From positions 62,001 through 126,000 of the forward strand of contig CAJULW010000014.1 in NCBI GenBank assembly GCA_910587515.1: 64,000 nucleotides of DNA, in the 5' to 3' direction. A program made the translations under genes and the position numbers. The DNA comes from an uncultured Duncaniella sp. (GTDB taxonomy: Bacteria; Bacteroidota; Bacteroidia; Bacteroidales; Muribaculaceae). The notes beneath the pieces are model-generated. The model saw nothing but the letters and a program-made list of their open reading frames with translations. It was not told the origin of the DNA and made no database searches. Every line of letters starts with the position of its first letter. Positions within the stretch are counted from its first letter, which is position 1. Below are positions 9,339 through 18,936 of this stretch, piece by piece.

Positions 9339-10910
9339 TCACTTATATGAGGCTGCTATTTCCGCAGCGGCCTCGGATAGTTTGGCGGTGATATCGTCGT
9401 CCAGTTTTCCGGCCCGTATCGATTCTATCGCTTCCGGATATTTGGCCGTAACAAGCTGCAGGAAGTTTTTCTCAAACTCAGCGACTTTATCGAGAGGTAC
9501 GTTTTCGAGAAGTCCGCGAGTACCACAATAAATAACCGCCACTTCATCCTCGACTTTCATCGGAGAGTACTGGGGCTGGATGAGAAGACGTTCGTTTTTA
9601 CGACCCTTGTCAATCACTCTTGCGGTCACAGGATCTATATCGCCACCGAACTTAGTGAACGATTCAAGTTCGCGGAACTGAGCTTGATCGATTTTCAAGG
9701 TTCCAGCCACTTTTTTCATTGATTTTATCTGTGCGTTACCACCCACACGCGAAACAGAGATTCCCACGTTGATGGCGGGACGGATACCTCTATTGAACAG
9801 CGCTGTCTCGAGGAATATCTGGCCGTCAGTGATGGAAATAACGTTTGTCGGAATATATGCGGAAACGTCACCAGCCTGTGTCTCGATGATGGGCAGAGCG
9901 GTAAGCGAACCTCCGCCTTTCACTTTATCTTTCAAAGAGGCTGGAAGGTCGTTCATATTGGCGGCTACCTGTTGGTTGTCAATAATCTTAGCAGCACGTT
10001 CAAGCAGACGGCTATGCAGATAGAAAATGTCACCAGGATAGGCCTCACGACCGGAAGGGCGCTTTAGAATGAGGGAGATCTCACGATAAGCTACGGCCTG
10101 TTTGGAAAGATCGTCATATACGATAAGTGCGTCACGGCCGGTATCGCGGATATATTCGCCTATAGCCACACCCGCAAAAGGCGCATAATATCGCATCGAA
10201 GCCGAGTCCGACGCAGTCGCAGCTACAACCACGGTATAGTCAAGAGCACCGTGCTGACGCAAGGTCTCGACCGTAGCCGCCACAGACGACGCTTTCTGTC
10301 CGATAGCTACATATATACAGTATACAGGCTTACCGGCCTCGAAATTGGCACGCTGATTGATTATCGTATCGATAGCGATCGCTGTCTTGCCAATCTGACG
10401 GTCTCCGATGATAAGTTCTCGCTGTCCACGTCCTATAGGGACCATGGAGTCAATGGCCTTAAGGCCTGTCTGCAATGGCTGCTTCACCGGCTGACGGAAG
10501 ATCACCCCCGGAGCCTTACGCTCAAGAGGCATTGGCAGAAGTTCGCCCTGAATAGGGCCACGACCGTCAACAGGCTCACCGAGCACGTTGATGACGCGTC
10601 CGAACACACCGTCGCCCACATGGATTGAGGCAATCTCCCCGGTACGCTTTACGGTCATGTTTTCGGTGACCTTGTTTATTTCATTGAGGAGGATGACACC
10701 CACGTTGCTTTCCTCAAGGTTGAGGGCTACACCTTTCACTCCGTTTTCAAATTCGACAAGCTCGTTGGCGCAGACATTGTCGAGACCGTAGACGTGGGCA
10801 ACACCGTCGCCTACTTCAAGGACGACTCCGGTCTCCTCGAACGAGACCTTTGAGTTGACATTCTCGAGCTGCTGTTTTAATACCTGAGAAATCTCGCTTG
10901 GGTTAATCAT
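9339..10910 (-). CDS. atpA: ATP synthase alpha subunit
   Basis: Non-catalytic nucleotide-binding subunit of F1. The 523-residue protein has the P-loop GDRQIGKTAIA, the family signature region ISVSRVGGNAQ, and normal domain order (beta barrel, nucleotide domain, helical C-terminus). Lies between atpH (23 bp gap) and atpG. Confidence 0.98.
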   Translation of the reverse strand: MINPSEISQVLKQQLENVNSKVSFEETGVVLEVGDGVAHVYGLDNVCANELVEFENGVKGVALNLEESNVGVILLNEINKVTENMTVKRTGEIASIHVGDGVFGRVINVLGEPVDGRGPIQGELLPMPLERKAPGVIFRQPVKQPLQTGLKAIDSMVPIGRGQRELIIGDRQIGKTAIAIDTIINQRANFEAGKPVYCIYVAIGQKASSVAATVETLRQHGALDYTVVVAATASDSASMRYYAPFAGVAIGEYIRDTGRDALIVYDDLSKQAVAYREISLILKRPSGREAYPGDIFYLHSRLLERAAKIIDNQQVAANMNDLPASLKDKVKGGGSLTALPIIETQAGDVSAYIPTNVISITDGQIFLETALFNRGIRPAINVGISVSRVGGNAQIKSMKKVAGTLKIDQAQFRELESFTKFGGDIDPVTARVIDKGRKNERLLIQPQYSPMKVEDEVAVIYCGTRGLLENVPLDKVAEFEKNFLQLVTAKYPEAIESIRAGKLDDDITAKLSEAAAEIAASYK

Positions 10911-10933
10911 TGTGGTATGGGGTGTGTGAAATT

Positions 10934-11479
10934 TTAGTTGCTTAATAATTTTAAACGCAATTGTTTCAGCTCATCGGCCACGGAGGCGTCAAGCTTTTCG
11001 TTGTTTACGCTTACCGTGAATCCTCCGATGAGCGAGGGATCGACCCTATGGTGATACTCCATCGTCCCACCGTCAAGATGACGCTCTATGAGCTTTTTGA
11101 GCCTATCCTCACCGGTGGCGTCCATCGGAGCAGCGGATGTGACCGTCACGAGATAAATATGGTGTTCATGACGGTAGATTTTCATATATGCGAGAGCTAT
11201 GTCGCGGGCTGCGTCAAGACGGTTATTATCAGTGAGCAGCTGCAAGAAGCGGGCATAGACTTCGTCCTTGTCCGTCGCACCGGCCGCAGAAGTCAGTAGC
11301 GCGGTCTTGTCGGAAGCCGGAATAAAAGGATTTGCCACAGCCTGCTGTAACCCCGGCTCGGCACGAAACGCGCTCTCGAGCGACTGCATCAGCCCATAGA
11401 TACGACCGTCGGAATTTTTCTCCGAGGCGAATCCGAATAGAGCCTTGGCATAGCGGGATGGGATTAGACCTTGATTCAT
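10934..11479 (-). CDS. atpH: ATP synthase delta subunit
   Basis: Peripheral-stalk subunit that ties the F1 head to subunit b. The 181-residue protein begins MNQGLIPSRYAKALFGFA, typical of OSCP/delta, and the C-terminal domain keeps DPSLIGGFTVSVN. A 147-bp gap, unusually long for this run, separates it from atpF and holds a strong hairpin (11583-11614). Confidence 0.94.
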   Translation of the reverse strand: MNQGLIPSRYAKALFGFASEKNSDGRIYGLMQSLESAFRAEPGLQQAVANPFIPASDKTALLTSAAGATDKDEVYARFLQLLTDNNRLDAARDIALAYMKIYRHEHHIYLVTVTSAAPMDATGEDRLKKLIERHLDGGTMEYHHRVDPSLIGGFTVSVNNEKLDASVADELKQLRLKLLSN

Positions 11480-11582
11480 TGCGTGGAATAGGAGAGCCTT
11501 GTTAAAGGGTATGATTTTATTGGAATGCGGCGGGCAAAGCCGGTTGTTATAAGTGTATGTAAAAAACCTCGGCTCCCGACAG

Positions 11583-11614
11583 CACCGCGTCCGGATTTTA
11601 TGACGGACGCGGTG
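11583..11614 (-). other. Hairpin between atpF and atpH
   Basis: A perfect 11-bp GC-rich inverted repeat (CACCGCGTCCG and its complement, 10-base loop) lies in the only long gap within the atp genes. On the minus strand a run of six T follows 16 bases later. It could be an attenuator, an mRNA processing or stability element that tunes delta, alpha and gamma relative to the membrane subunits, or a leaky terminator. Confidence 0.55.
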
Positions 11615-11626
11615 TCATTCGGGAAA

Positions 11627-12124
11627 TCAATTCTGTTTTTCCATTTCGTCAAGCAAAGAGTTGACAAGCTGTTCCTGAGCCTTACCGTCTTTCATCTGAT
11701 TGCGTACGACTTTCTGAGCGATATCGAGCGCGAATGACGATACTTCATTGCGGAACTGCTGTTCAGCCTGCTTACGTTCCTGTTCGATTGACACTTTAGC
11801 AGCGTCCATCACCTTTTTAGCTTCCGACTGGGCTGCCGAGCGTGCTTCCTCAATGATCTGAGTCTTCATCTTATCGGCTTCACGCAGCATATCGGCCTGT
11901 TGGCGACGTGCGTCCGCTATGTAGTTATCCGCCTCTTCGCGGGCATGGTCAAGCTGTTGTTTGGCATTTTGAGCATACTCCACACCCTTGTCGATGAGGT
12001 CGGCCCGGTCAGAAACCCCTTTCATGATCACCGGCCATCCCCACTTCCACAAAATGAGGAATAGGACAGCGAATGACACGAACATCCAGAATATCAGACC
12101 GAAATCAGGCGTGAAAAGTTCCAT
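11627..12124 (-). CDS. atpF: ATP synthase b subunit
   Basis: Peripheral stalk. One N-terminal membrane helix (residues about 8-28) is followed by a long charged helix, 165 residues in all, the usual b-subunit plan. Lies 23 bp after atpE. The stop comes shortly before the atpF-atpH hairpin. Confidence 0.95.
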   Translation of the reverse strand: MELFTPDFGLIFWMFVSFAVLFLILWKWGWPVIMKGVSDRADLIDKGVEYAQNAKQQLDHAREEADNYIADARRQQADMLREADKMKTQIIEEARSAAQSEAKKVMDAAKVSIEQERKQAEQQFRNEVSSFALDIAQKVVRNQMKDGKAQEQLVNSLLDEMEKQN

Positions 12125-12147
12125 TTTTCAATAATGAAATACAGGGA

Positions 12148-12396
12148 TCAGCCCACGAACATTGCGAGTACACAAACGATGACAGCGAAAAGAGCCACAC
12201 CTTCGATAAGGGCTGCGATCACGATCATGTTACTACGGACATCGCCTGCCGATTCGGGCTGACGTGCGATAGCTTCCATGGCAGAGCCACCGATTTTACC
12301 GATGCCGAGACCTGCACCGATTGCTGCGATTGCCGCACCGATACAAACACCGATGCCAAGAGTACCTTCGATAGCTGCTAAAATCATTGCTAACAT
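12148..12396 (-). CDS. atpE: ATP synthase c subunit
   Basis: Forms the rotating membrane ring. The 82-residue hairpin protein has a Gly-rich first helix (IGAGLGIGKIGG), the polar loop ARQPE, and the ion-binding Glu in ALIEGVALF. Compared with the Na+-binding Ilyobacter c subunit, the Gln in helix 1 is Ile here and the Glu-Ser-Thr motif is Glu-Gly-Val. This points to H+ binding (inference from motifs). Confidence 0.97.
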   Translation of the reverse strand: MLAMILAAIEGTLGIGVCIGAAIAAIGAGLGIGKIGGSAMEAIARQPESAGDVRSNMIVIAALIEGVALFAVIVCVLAMFVG

Positions 12397-12433
12397 AATT
12401 GCGGAGATTAAAAAGTTATATGTATTTTTTAAT

Positions 12434-13585
12434 TTATACTGTTTTTACGGTAGAGTCCGTAGATAAAGTCTGAGAATGGGCAAGCGAGTGTCCGTCATCT
12501 TTATGTTCATGATGTCCGTCCTCCTGTCCGAAAGCTATGAACAGCGTCGATAACATCGTGAACACATAGGCCTGAATAAAACTTACAAGCACGTCGATAA
12601 GCAACATGAAGACAGAGAACATTATGCTGACCACGGCTGTCGCACCTGTCACGACAGGCCCCATCGCTGCGAAAATGAAGATCAGAAGAGTCAGCACGAT
12701 CACGATCATGTGGCCACCCATCATATTGGCGAAAAGACGAACCGTAAGAGCCGCAGGTTTGGTGAAAACTCCAAACATTTCAATTACAGGCATTATAGGG
12801 AGAGGCCATTTTAACCACCAGGGCACTTCAGGATTAAAAATCTCTTTCCAATAATGCTTTGTCGCGAAGATGTTGGTGATAAAGAATGTTATTAACGCAA
12901 GCACCAAAGTCACAGCGATATTTCCTGTCAGGTTCGCGCCACCAGGGAAAATCACAATGAGTCCGAGCAGGTTCATTACAAGAATGAATAAGAAGACGGT
13001 CAACAGGTATGGAGCGAATTTATTCGCCTTGTTTTTCAATGTCGGTTTTATGACCCCGTCATAAATGAAAAGAATCACAAACTCGATCGCACCCGTCATC
13101 TTACGCGGTGCTTTCATCCCTTGACGACGATGCCAGCGAGCCACCGACATTACAGCCCAGATAACGACAAGAACAGAAACAAAGACACCACAGACATTCT
13201 TCGTAATTGAGATGTCAAGCACCGGTTTCACTTCCTCTTCATTGACGATCTCGACAACCTTACCCTTATACGGACTGTCCGTTCCGGCTACGCGGAAAAT
13301 GGTGTTACCGTCACGATATTCCTTTCCATGTTCCACACGGGCAGAAGAAAATACGTGAAGACCGTCAGTACCCCATACTATCACCGGAAGCGGTATACTT
13401 TTGTGATGATTGAAAGGGAGTTCCCATCCATATCGGTCACCGAGATGGTCAAATATTATGCCCTGCGCATCAAAGGCCCCGCTCTTTTCGCCCGCCTCGT
13501 CCTTGTTATCGGAAGCCGCGGCCGCAAAGGGGAGCAAAAGAGCCATGACAGCCATCATGATTGCAGTGAGAATATTTCTTTTCAT
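12434..13585 (-). CDS. atpB: ATP synthase a subunit
   Basis: Stator membrane subunit that forms the ion half-channels. The conserved Arg lies in PAALTVRLFANMMGGH. I choose the ATG at 13585; a GTG two codons further out also reads in frame. The protein (383 residues) has an N-terminal signal-like segment and about 100 periplasmic residues before the usual helices, an extension known from Bacteroidetes a subunits. Located between atpC and atpE. Confidence 0.95.
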   Translation of the reverse strand: MKRNILTAIMMAVMALLLPFAAAASDNKDEAGEKSGAFDAQGIIFDHLGDRYGWELPFNHHKSIPLPVIVWGTDGLHVFSSARVEHGKEYRDGNTIFRVAGTDSPYKGKVVEIVNEEEVKPVLDISITKNVCGVFVSVLVVIWAVMSVARWHRRQGMKAPRKMTGAIEFVILFIYDGVIKPTLKNKANKFAPYLLTVFLFILVMNLLGLIVIFPGGANLTGNIAVTLVLALITFFITNIFATKHYWKEIFNPEVPWWLKWPLPIMPVIEMFGVFTKPAALTVRLFANMMGGHMIVIVLTLLIFIFAAMGPVVTGATAVVSIMFSVFMLLIDVLVSFIQAYVFTMLSTLFIAFGQEDGHHEHKDDGHSLAHSQTLSTDSTVKTV

Positions 13586-13595
13586 CGTCACAAAA

Positions 13596-13832
13596 TTAAT
13601 ATATGCAGACCGACACTATGTTGTTGTCGACATCGACTATTCCGCCACCGACACTGACTTCGTGGTCAGAGCCATCAGCCGAAGTATATCTGATCTCACC
13701 CGAATTGAGGGTCGAGACCAGCGATGCGTGACCGGGCAACACCGTAAACGCGCCCATTGAGCCCGGGAGATGCACCACTTTGACTTCACCCTGAAACAGG
13801 ATATCTTCCGCTGATATGACTTTTAATATCAT
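13596..13832 (-). CDS. atpC: ATP synthase epsilon subunit, short form
   Basis: Rotor subunit of F1. The 78-residue protein has only the N-terminal beta-sandwich domain (LKVISAEDILFQGEVK, GSMGAFTVLPGHA) and lacks the C-terminal helical hairpin that in E. coli (about 138 residues) can inhibit ATP hydrolysis. Short epsilon proteins are common in Bacteroidetes, so this is probably not a truncation. It follows atpD by 50 bp. Confidence 0.93.
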   Translation of the reverse strand: MILKVISAEDILFQGEVKVVHLPGSMGAFTVLPGHASLVSTLNSGEIRYTSADGSDHEVSVGGGIVDVDNNIVSVCIY

Positions 13833-13882
13833 GCTGTGTCTGCTGATGAGTGTGAGAGATTCTTTATGAGAATTTTATAGTA

Positions 13883-15388
13883 TTACTTAGCCACCTCGGC
13901 AAGCAGTTTTTTGCCTTTTTCGATAGCTTCGTCTATAGTTCCGACATTGAGGAACGCCTGCTCGGGATATTCGTCCATTTCACCGGACAGGATCATCTTG
14001 AAGCCACGGATGGTCTCACTCAATGGAACCATTACACCGGGAAGGCCTGTAAACTGCTCTGCGACATGGAAAGGCTGTGACAGGAATCGCTGGGCACGAC
14101 GCGCACGGGCAACCACGAGTTTATCCTCGTCGGAAAGTTCGTCGACACCGAGAATAGCGATTATATCCTGAAGTTCGTTATACTTCTGAAGAAGCTGTTT
14201 GACAGCCTGAGCTGTATTGTAATGATCTTCGCCTATGATATTCGGGTCAAGTATCCGCGATGTCGATTCAAGGGGATCGACAGCCGGATAGATGCCGAGT
14301 TCGGAAATCTTGCGCGAAAGCACAGTCGTTGCGTCAAGGAAGCTGAATGTCGTAGCGGGAGCAGGGTCAGTCAAGTCATCAGCCGGCACGTAAATAGCCT
14401 GCACTGAAGTAATCGATCCGTTTTTTGTGGAAGTGATCCGTTCCTGCAACGCACCCATTTCAGAGGCAAGTGTCGGCTGATAGCCCACGGCCGAAGGCAT
14501 ACGGCCTAAAAGAGCCGACACCTCAGAACCCGCCTGTGTGAAACGGAATATATTGTCAATGAAAAGAAGGACATCCTTGCCGCCTCCGTCCTGATCGCGG
14601 AACTGTTCAGCGACGGTAAGTCCCGACAAAGCCACACGCAGACGTGCGCCCGGAGGTTCGTTCATCTGGCCGAATACGAGAGTGGCCTGTGACTGGGCCA
14701 CTTGGTCCATATCAACATCGGCAAGATTCCACTCGCCTTTCTCCATGCCTTCCTCAAATTTTTTACCGTATTTCATCACACCGCTTTCGATCATCTCGCG
14801 TAAGAGGTCGTTGCCCTCACGCGTACGTTCACCGACACCGGTAAACACCGAAAAACCGTTGTGTCCCTTGGCGATATTATTTATAAGCTCCATAATGAGC
14901 ACGGTCTTGCCGACACCGGCTCCACCGAAAAGACCGATCTTGCCACCCTTGCTGTATGGCTCGAGAAGATCTATCACCTTGATACCCGTAAACAATATCT
15001 CCGTACCGATAGTAAGCTCGTCGAATTTTGGAGCGGGCTGATGTATAGGTCGCAGATTTTCACGTTCGAGTTCAGGAAGACGGTCGATCGCATCTCCGAT
15101 AACATTTAGCAGACGACCCTTAACTTGCTCGCCTGTCGGTACAGCAATCGGACGTTCAAGGTTGTCGACACGCATTCCGCGACGAAGACCGTCGGTACTC
15201 TCCATGGCCACGCATCGTACAGTGTCCTCACCGATATGCTGCTCCACTTCGAGAATCAGGTCGCCCGCGTCGGGACGCGCTACTTTTAAGGCGGTATAGA
15301 TCGGAGGGATGAGATTGTCATCACCTTCGAATATCACGTCGACCACAGGGCCGATTACCTGTGCGATTTTTCCGTATTTTTCACTCAT
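13883..15388 (-). CDS. atpD: ATP synthase beta subunit
   Basis: Catalytic subunit of F1. The 501-residue protein has the P-loop GGAGVGKTVL, the catalytic GERTREGND stretch and the ALSGLTVAEQFRD region. It opens the atp set, 80 bp after nuoH. That gap holds a short CGGCC/GGCCG repeat and only a poor promoter match (TAGCTTTA), so transcription probably comes from nuoA. Confidence 0.98.
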   Translation of the reverse strand: MSEKYGKIAQVIGPVVDVIFEGDDNLIPPIYTALKVARPDAGDLILEVEQHIGEDTVRCVAMESTDGLRRGMRVDNLERPIAVPTGEQVKGRLLNVIGDAIDRLPELERENLRPIHQPAPKFDELTIGTEILFTGIKVIDLLEPYSKGGKIGLFGGAGVGKTVLIMELINNIAKGHNGFSVFTGVGERTREGNDLLREMIESGVMKYGKKFEEGMEKGEWNLADVDMDQVAQSQATLVFGQMNEPPGARLRVALSGLTVAEQFRDQDGGGKDVLLFIDNIFRFTQAGSEVSALLGRMPSAVGYQPTLASEMGALQERITSTKNGSITSVQAIYVPADDLTDPAPATTFSFLDATTVLSRKISELGIYPAVDPLESTSRILDPNIIGEDHYNTAQAVKQLLQKYNELQDIIAILGVDELSDEDKLVVARARRAQRFLSQPFHVAEQFTGLPGVMVPLSETIRGFKMILSGEMDEYPEQAFLNVGTIDEAIEKGKKLLAEVAK

Positions 15389-15468
15389 CGCGTTTTAATT
15401 TTTAGGCAGTCGGCCTGTAAAGCTACCGGCCGGCCTGATATTTTTGTGGGTTAGAGTTTGAGAGTTTT

Positions 15469-16545
15469 TCAGAGATACAGGCCAAAAGTGACAACAATCA
15501 CCATGAGTACCAAATTAAAGAGATTGATCGGCAACAGATATTTCCATTCAAGCGAAAGGAGCTGGTCGATTCGCAGACGCGGAAAAGTCCATTTGAACCA
15601 AATTATAATGAACGATAGCGCAACAGCCTTGCCGATGAACCATACAACAGAGGGGATGAAATCCATCACAGCGTTGAAACTGTCCCAACCAGGAATGTGA
15701 AGTGGCATCCACCCACCGAAAAACAGAAGCGCGGCCACTCCTGACACGATAAACAGGTTCAGGTATTCAGCAAGATAGAAGAAACCGAAATGTATACCTG
15801 AATATTCAGTATGATATCCCGCTGTCAACTCGCTTTCAGCTTCCGGAAGGTCAAACGGGCCACGGTTGGTTTCAGCCGTACCCGCGATCATGAATATCAC
15901 AAACGCTATTATAGCGGGAATATGACCTGAAAATATAAACCACAAATGGCTTTGCGACTCGACTATCCCTCCGACCGACATCGTTCCGGACAACACTACC
16001 ATAGTCACCACGCACAGCCCCATCGAAAGCTCGTAGCTGACCATCTGAGCACCGGAACGAAGCGCGCCTATCAACGTGAATTTGTTGTTAGACGACCATC
16101 CCGCAAGAAGGATACCGAGCACACCTATGGACGAAACTGCGAGAAGGAAGAAGATTCCGACATTGAAGTCAATGATCTGCAGTCCGTTGCCCCACGGCAG
16201 CACAGCAAAGGCGAGCATAGAGGCTATGATAACGAGATAGGGAGCCAATGCGAAAAGAAACTTGTCGACATGGTTAAGCGATATAAGCTCCTTGATAAGG
16301 ATCTTGAACATGTCAGCGACACTCTGTAAAAGTCCCCACGGGCCGACACGGTTCGGTCCGAGACGGCACTGGAAGTAGGCGCACACCTTACGTTCAAAAA
16401 GGATATAGAACAGCGCGAGCACCGCATAAAGCAGCAACAGACCCACTCCGATGAGCAGACACTCTAACGTGACAGCAGCCCATTCAGGGATGTAGTCCGT
16501 AAGGAAGGAATGAAGCCAGGCGGTTCCTACTGATAAGTCTTGCAT
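15469..16545 (-). CDS. nuoH: NADH-quinone oxidoreductase subunit H
   Basis: Membrane subunit at the quinone-binding junction of complex I. It has 358 residues and about eight helices with the conserved ERKVCAYFQCRLGPNRVGP and PFDLPEAESELTAGYHTEYSG loops. In other Bacteroidetes nuo operons nuoI follows directly; here the eight atp genes come between. Confidence 0.97.
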   Translation of the reverse strand: MQDLSVGTAWLHSFLTDYIPEWAAVTLECLLIGVGLLLLYAVLALFYILFERKVCAYFQCRLGPNRVGPWGLLQSVADMFKILIKELISLNHVDKFLFALAPYLVIIASMLAFAVLPWGNGLQIIDFNVGIFFLLAVSSIGVLGILLAGWSSNNKFTLIGALRSGAQMVSYELSMGLCVVTMVVLSGTMSVGGIVESQSHLWFIFSGHIPAIIAFVIFMIAGTAETNRGPFDLPEAESELTAGYHTEYSGIHFGFFYLAEYLNLFIVSGVAALLFFGGWMPLHIPGWDSFNAVMDFIPSVVWFIGKAVALSFIIIWFKWTFPRLRIDQLLSLEWKYLLPINLFNLVLMVIVVTFGLYL

Positions 16546-16635
16546 AACGTCTATATATTACTTTTTTAATTCTCTCTGTGGTTTAACTATACACTCGGAA
16601 TTCCCATTGCGATACAATCAATTGCCAAAGCTTAC

Positions 16636-18270
16636 TTAGCGGTCGATATCTGGCACGATATAGTCAAGCGAGCCTCCGATCGTGATAAGGTCGGCTATCT
16701 TCTGTCCGTCCGTTATGTGATCGACAACAGCCGCAGCCGGAAGACATGGAGGAGCGATCTTGACACGGTAAGGGTTGACGGTTCCATCGCTTTCAAGATA
16801 TATCCCGAAAGTACCACGACAGCCTTCCACCATCTTAAACCAATGTCCGGCCGGCAGTTTGACAACTTTTGGAACCTTGACACAATAGTCGCCTTCAGGT
16901 ATGCAGTCTATCAATTGCGCGATTATGCGCGCGCTCTGCACCATCTCGTCCATGCGCACTTTGAAACGCGCCATCGAGTCGCCCTCTTCACGGACAATCT
17001 CGTCGAACTCAAGTTCGGAATATATACTATATGGCATGCTCTTGCGCACGTCACAGGCCCAACCAGAGCCGCGGCCGTTTGGCCCGGTCACAGCCCACGA
17101 AATGGCGTCTTCGCGAGAAAGCACTCCGACATTCTCCATACGGTTTTTCGCGATGACGTTGCCTGTAAATATCTTGTTGTATTCCTTTATATTGCCGGGA
17201 AGCACATCCAAAAGCGCGTGCACGTCTTTGACGAAATCGGGATGCAGATCCTGCATGACTCCGCCTATACAGTCATAGTTGAATGTCATGCGCGCGCCAC
17301 AAGTCTTCTCCATGATGTCGAGAATCTGCTCGCGGACACGAAGCGTATAAAACAGCATTGTGGTAGCCCCGAGGTCCATGCAATAAGTACCGATGAAAAG
17401 ACAGTGCGACGCGATGCGCGAAAGCTCGTCCATCAACACTCTTATCACTTGCGCACGACGCGAAATCTCAATGCCGGCCGCTTCTTCTATAAGCATACAC
17501 AGGCAATGATGATAAGGATGAGCCGAGAAATAATCGAGACGGTCCATGAAATGAAGAGTCTGAGGATATGTAAGTTTTTCACATATCTTCTCTACACCAC
17601 GGTGGATATATCCCAAATATATGTCTATCTTTTTGATAGTCTCTCCGTCGACAGCCGTGCGGAAACGGAGCACACCATGCGTCGCGGGATGCTGCGGGCC
17701 GATATTGACCACAAAATCCTCTGGCTGAAAAATCCTGCGCTCGCACTTCTCGACTTTTCCGTCGGGGGTTTCCGTCCAAACATCGGTGAAATCCGTCTGC
17801 CGTTCGTTTTCTATCGATACCGGATTAAGCTCCGGATTGTCATCATAATCCTTACGTAATGGGAAACCTTTCCAATCGATATTTAGGAAAAGACGGCGCA
17901 TGTCCGGATTATTGATGAATATGATTCCGAAGAAATCATATACCTCGCGTTCAAAAATCGTTGCGATCGCCCATAAGTCATGCACTGAATGCACAAAAGG
18001 CCGCTCACGATCTCCTGTAGCCATCACTTTGACCGAAATACGGGCATTACGGCTTGTCGAAGCGAGATAATAGATGCAACCCATCCCGTTTTCCTTCCAG
18101 TCCATACCTACGATGGTCACAAGGAAGTCGAAAGCGAGATCGCGATCGTCACGGAGGGTCTTGGCGAAGTCATGCCACTTTGCGTCAGGGACAGTCACCT
18201 GCATTATTTCACTATCCTCAATGACGGCCTCAGGCAACACGGTTGAAATCTTTTCCCGGATGTTGGACAT
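16636..18270 (-). CDS. nuoCD: NADH-quinone oxidoreductase subunits C and D, fused
   Basis: Fusion of the 30-kDa (NuoC, residues about 1-150, with FEREVYDFFGIIF and PLRKDY) and 49-kDa subunits (NuoD, about 170-544, with INIGPQHPATHGVLR near its start as VNIGPQHPATHGVLR, and a C-terminal GSLDYIVPDIDR). NuoD lines the quinone pocket. Fused CD occurs in several bacterial groups including Bacteroidetes. At 544 residues it is somewhat shorter than the E. coli fusion. Confidence 0.96.
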   Translation of the reverse strand: MSNIREKISTVLPEAVIEDSEIMQVTVPDAKWHDFAKTLRDDRDLAFDFLVTIVGMDWKENGMGCIYYLASTSRNARISVKVMATGDRERPFVHSVHDLWAIATIFEREVYDFFGIIFINNPDMRRLFLNIDWKGFPLRKDYDDNPELNPVSIENERQTDFTDVWTETPDGKVEKCERRIFQPEDFVVNIGPQHPATHGVLRFRTAVDGETIKKIDIYLGYIHRGVEKICEKLTYPQTLHFMDRLDYFSAHPYHHCLCMLIEEAAGIEISRRAQVIRVLMDELSRIASHCLFIGTYCMDLGATTMLFYTLRVREQILDIMEKTCGARMTFNYDCIGGVMQDLHPDFVKDVHALLDVLPGNIKEYNKIFTGNVIAKNRMENVGVLSREDAISWAVTGPNGRGSGWACDVRKSMPYSIYSELEFDEIVREEGDSMARFKVRMDEMVQSARIIAQLIDCIPEGDYCVKVPKVVKLPAGHWFKMVEGCRGTFGIYLESDGTVNPYRVKIAPPCLPAAAVVDHITDGQKIADLITIGGSLDYIVPDIDR

Positions 18271-18327
18271 AATATATTAATCGATATATGAACGTTACTC
18301 TTTCTTGATTTTGACGATCCCTGAATC

Positions 18328-18936
18328 TTAATCATCGACTCCGGCAACCGGGTGATTCTTCAAGAATTCTTCTTGCTTCTCCTGCCGGTTAACGCCACCA
18401 AAGAATTTTTCAACTTTTATTTTACGGGAAAGCTGCATGATTCCATAGATCATGGCCTCCGGACGGGGAGGACAACCGGGAATAAAAACATCTACCGGAA
18501 CTATATCCTCTATACCCATGGCTACATGATAGCTTTTTTTGAACGGTCCGCCCGAGATAGCGCAACTTCCGCATGCGATGACATATTTCGGCTCGGCCAA
18601 CTGATCGTAAAGGCGACGGAAAACAGGAACCATACGATGAACAATCGTACCCGCGACCATCATGAAATCGGCCTGACGGGGCGAAGCGCGGGCAACTTCC
18701 CAGCCGAATCGCGCCATGTCATAACGGGCGGCTCCGAGCGACACAAATTCTATGCCGCAGCAACTGGTGGCGAAAGTGAGCGGCCAGATAGAGTTGGAAC
18801 GCCCCCAGTTGATAAGTTTGTCGAGCGAACCGACAACGACGTTGGTTCCGCTCTCCTGGAGCTTTTTAACAAGCTCCTCGATATATTCATTGTCTTTCCA
18901 TGCCTCGTATGGCATTCCTTTGGTTGTCACTTCCAT
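18328..18936 (-). CDS. nuoB: NADH-quinone oxidoreductase subunit B
   Basis: Carries the terminal N2 [4Fe-4S] cluster next to quinone. The tandem Cys pair in TFATSCCGIEF and the cysteines in GSCAISGG and PGCPPRPEA are all present (202 residues). Its start overlaps the nuoA stop by 10 bp, indicating translational coupling. Confidence 0.97.
   Translation of the reverse strand: MEVTTKGMPYEAWKDNEYIEELVKKLQESGTNVVVGSLDKLINWGRSNSIWPLTFATSCCGIEFVSLGAARYDMARFGWEVARASPRQADFMMVAGTIVHRMVPVFRRLYDQLAEPKYVIACGSCAISGGPFKKSYHVAMGIEDIVPVDVFIPGCPPRPEAMIYGIMQLSRKIKVEKFFGGVNRQEKQEEFLKNHPVAGVDD

Noticed and set aside
11476..11667. 63-codon minus-strand frame across the atpF-atpH gap
   Set aside because: It overlaps the end of atpF in another frame and contains the hairpin; not a likely gene.
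15389..15468. Possible promoter between nuoH and atpD (TAGCTTTA)
   Set aside because: The last base of the box is wrong and there is no TTG at the right distance; too weak to claim a separate atp promoter.
16717..17859. 380-codon plus-strand frame opposite nuoCD
   Set aside because: Its length comes from codon bias of the conserved nuoD on the other strand; no domain recognised.
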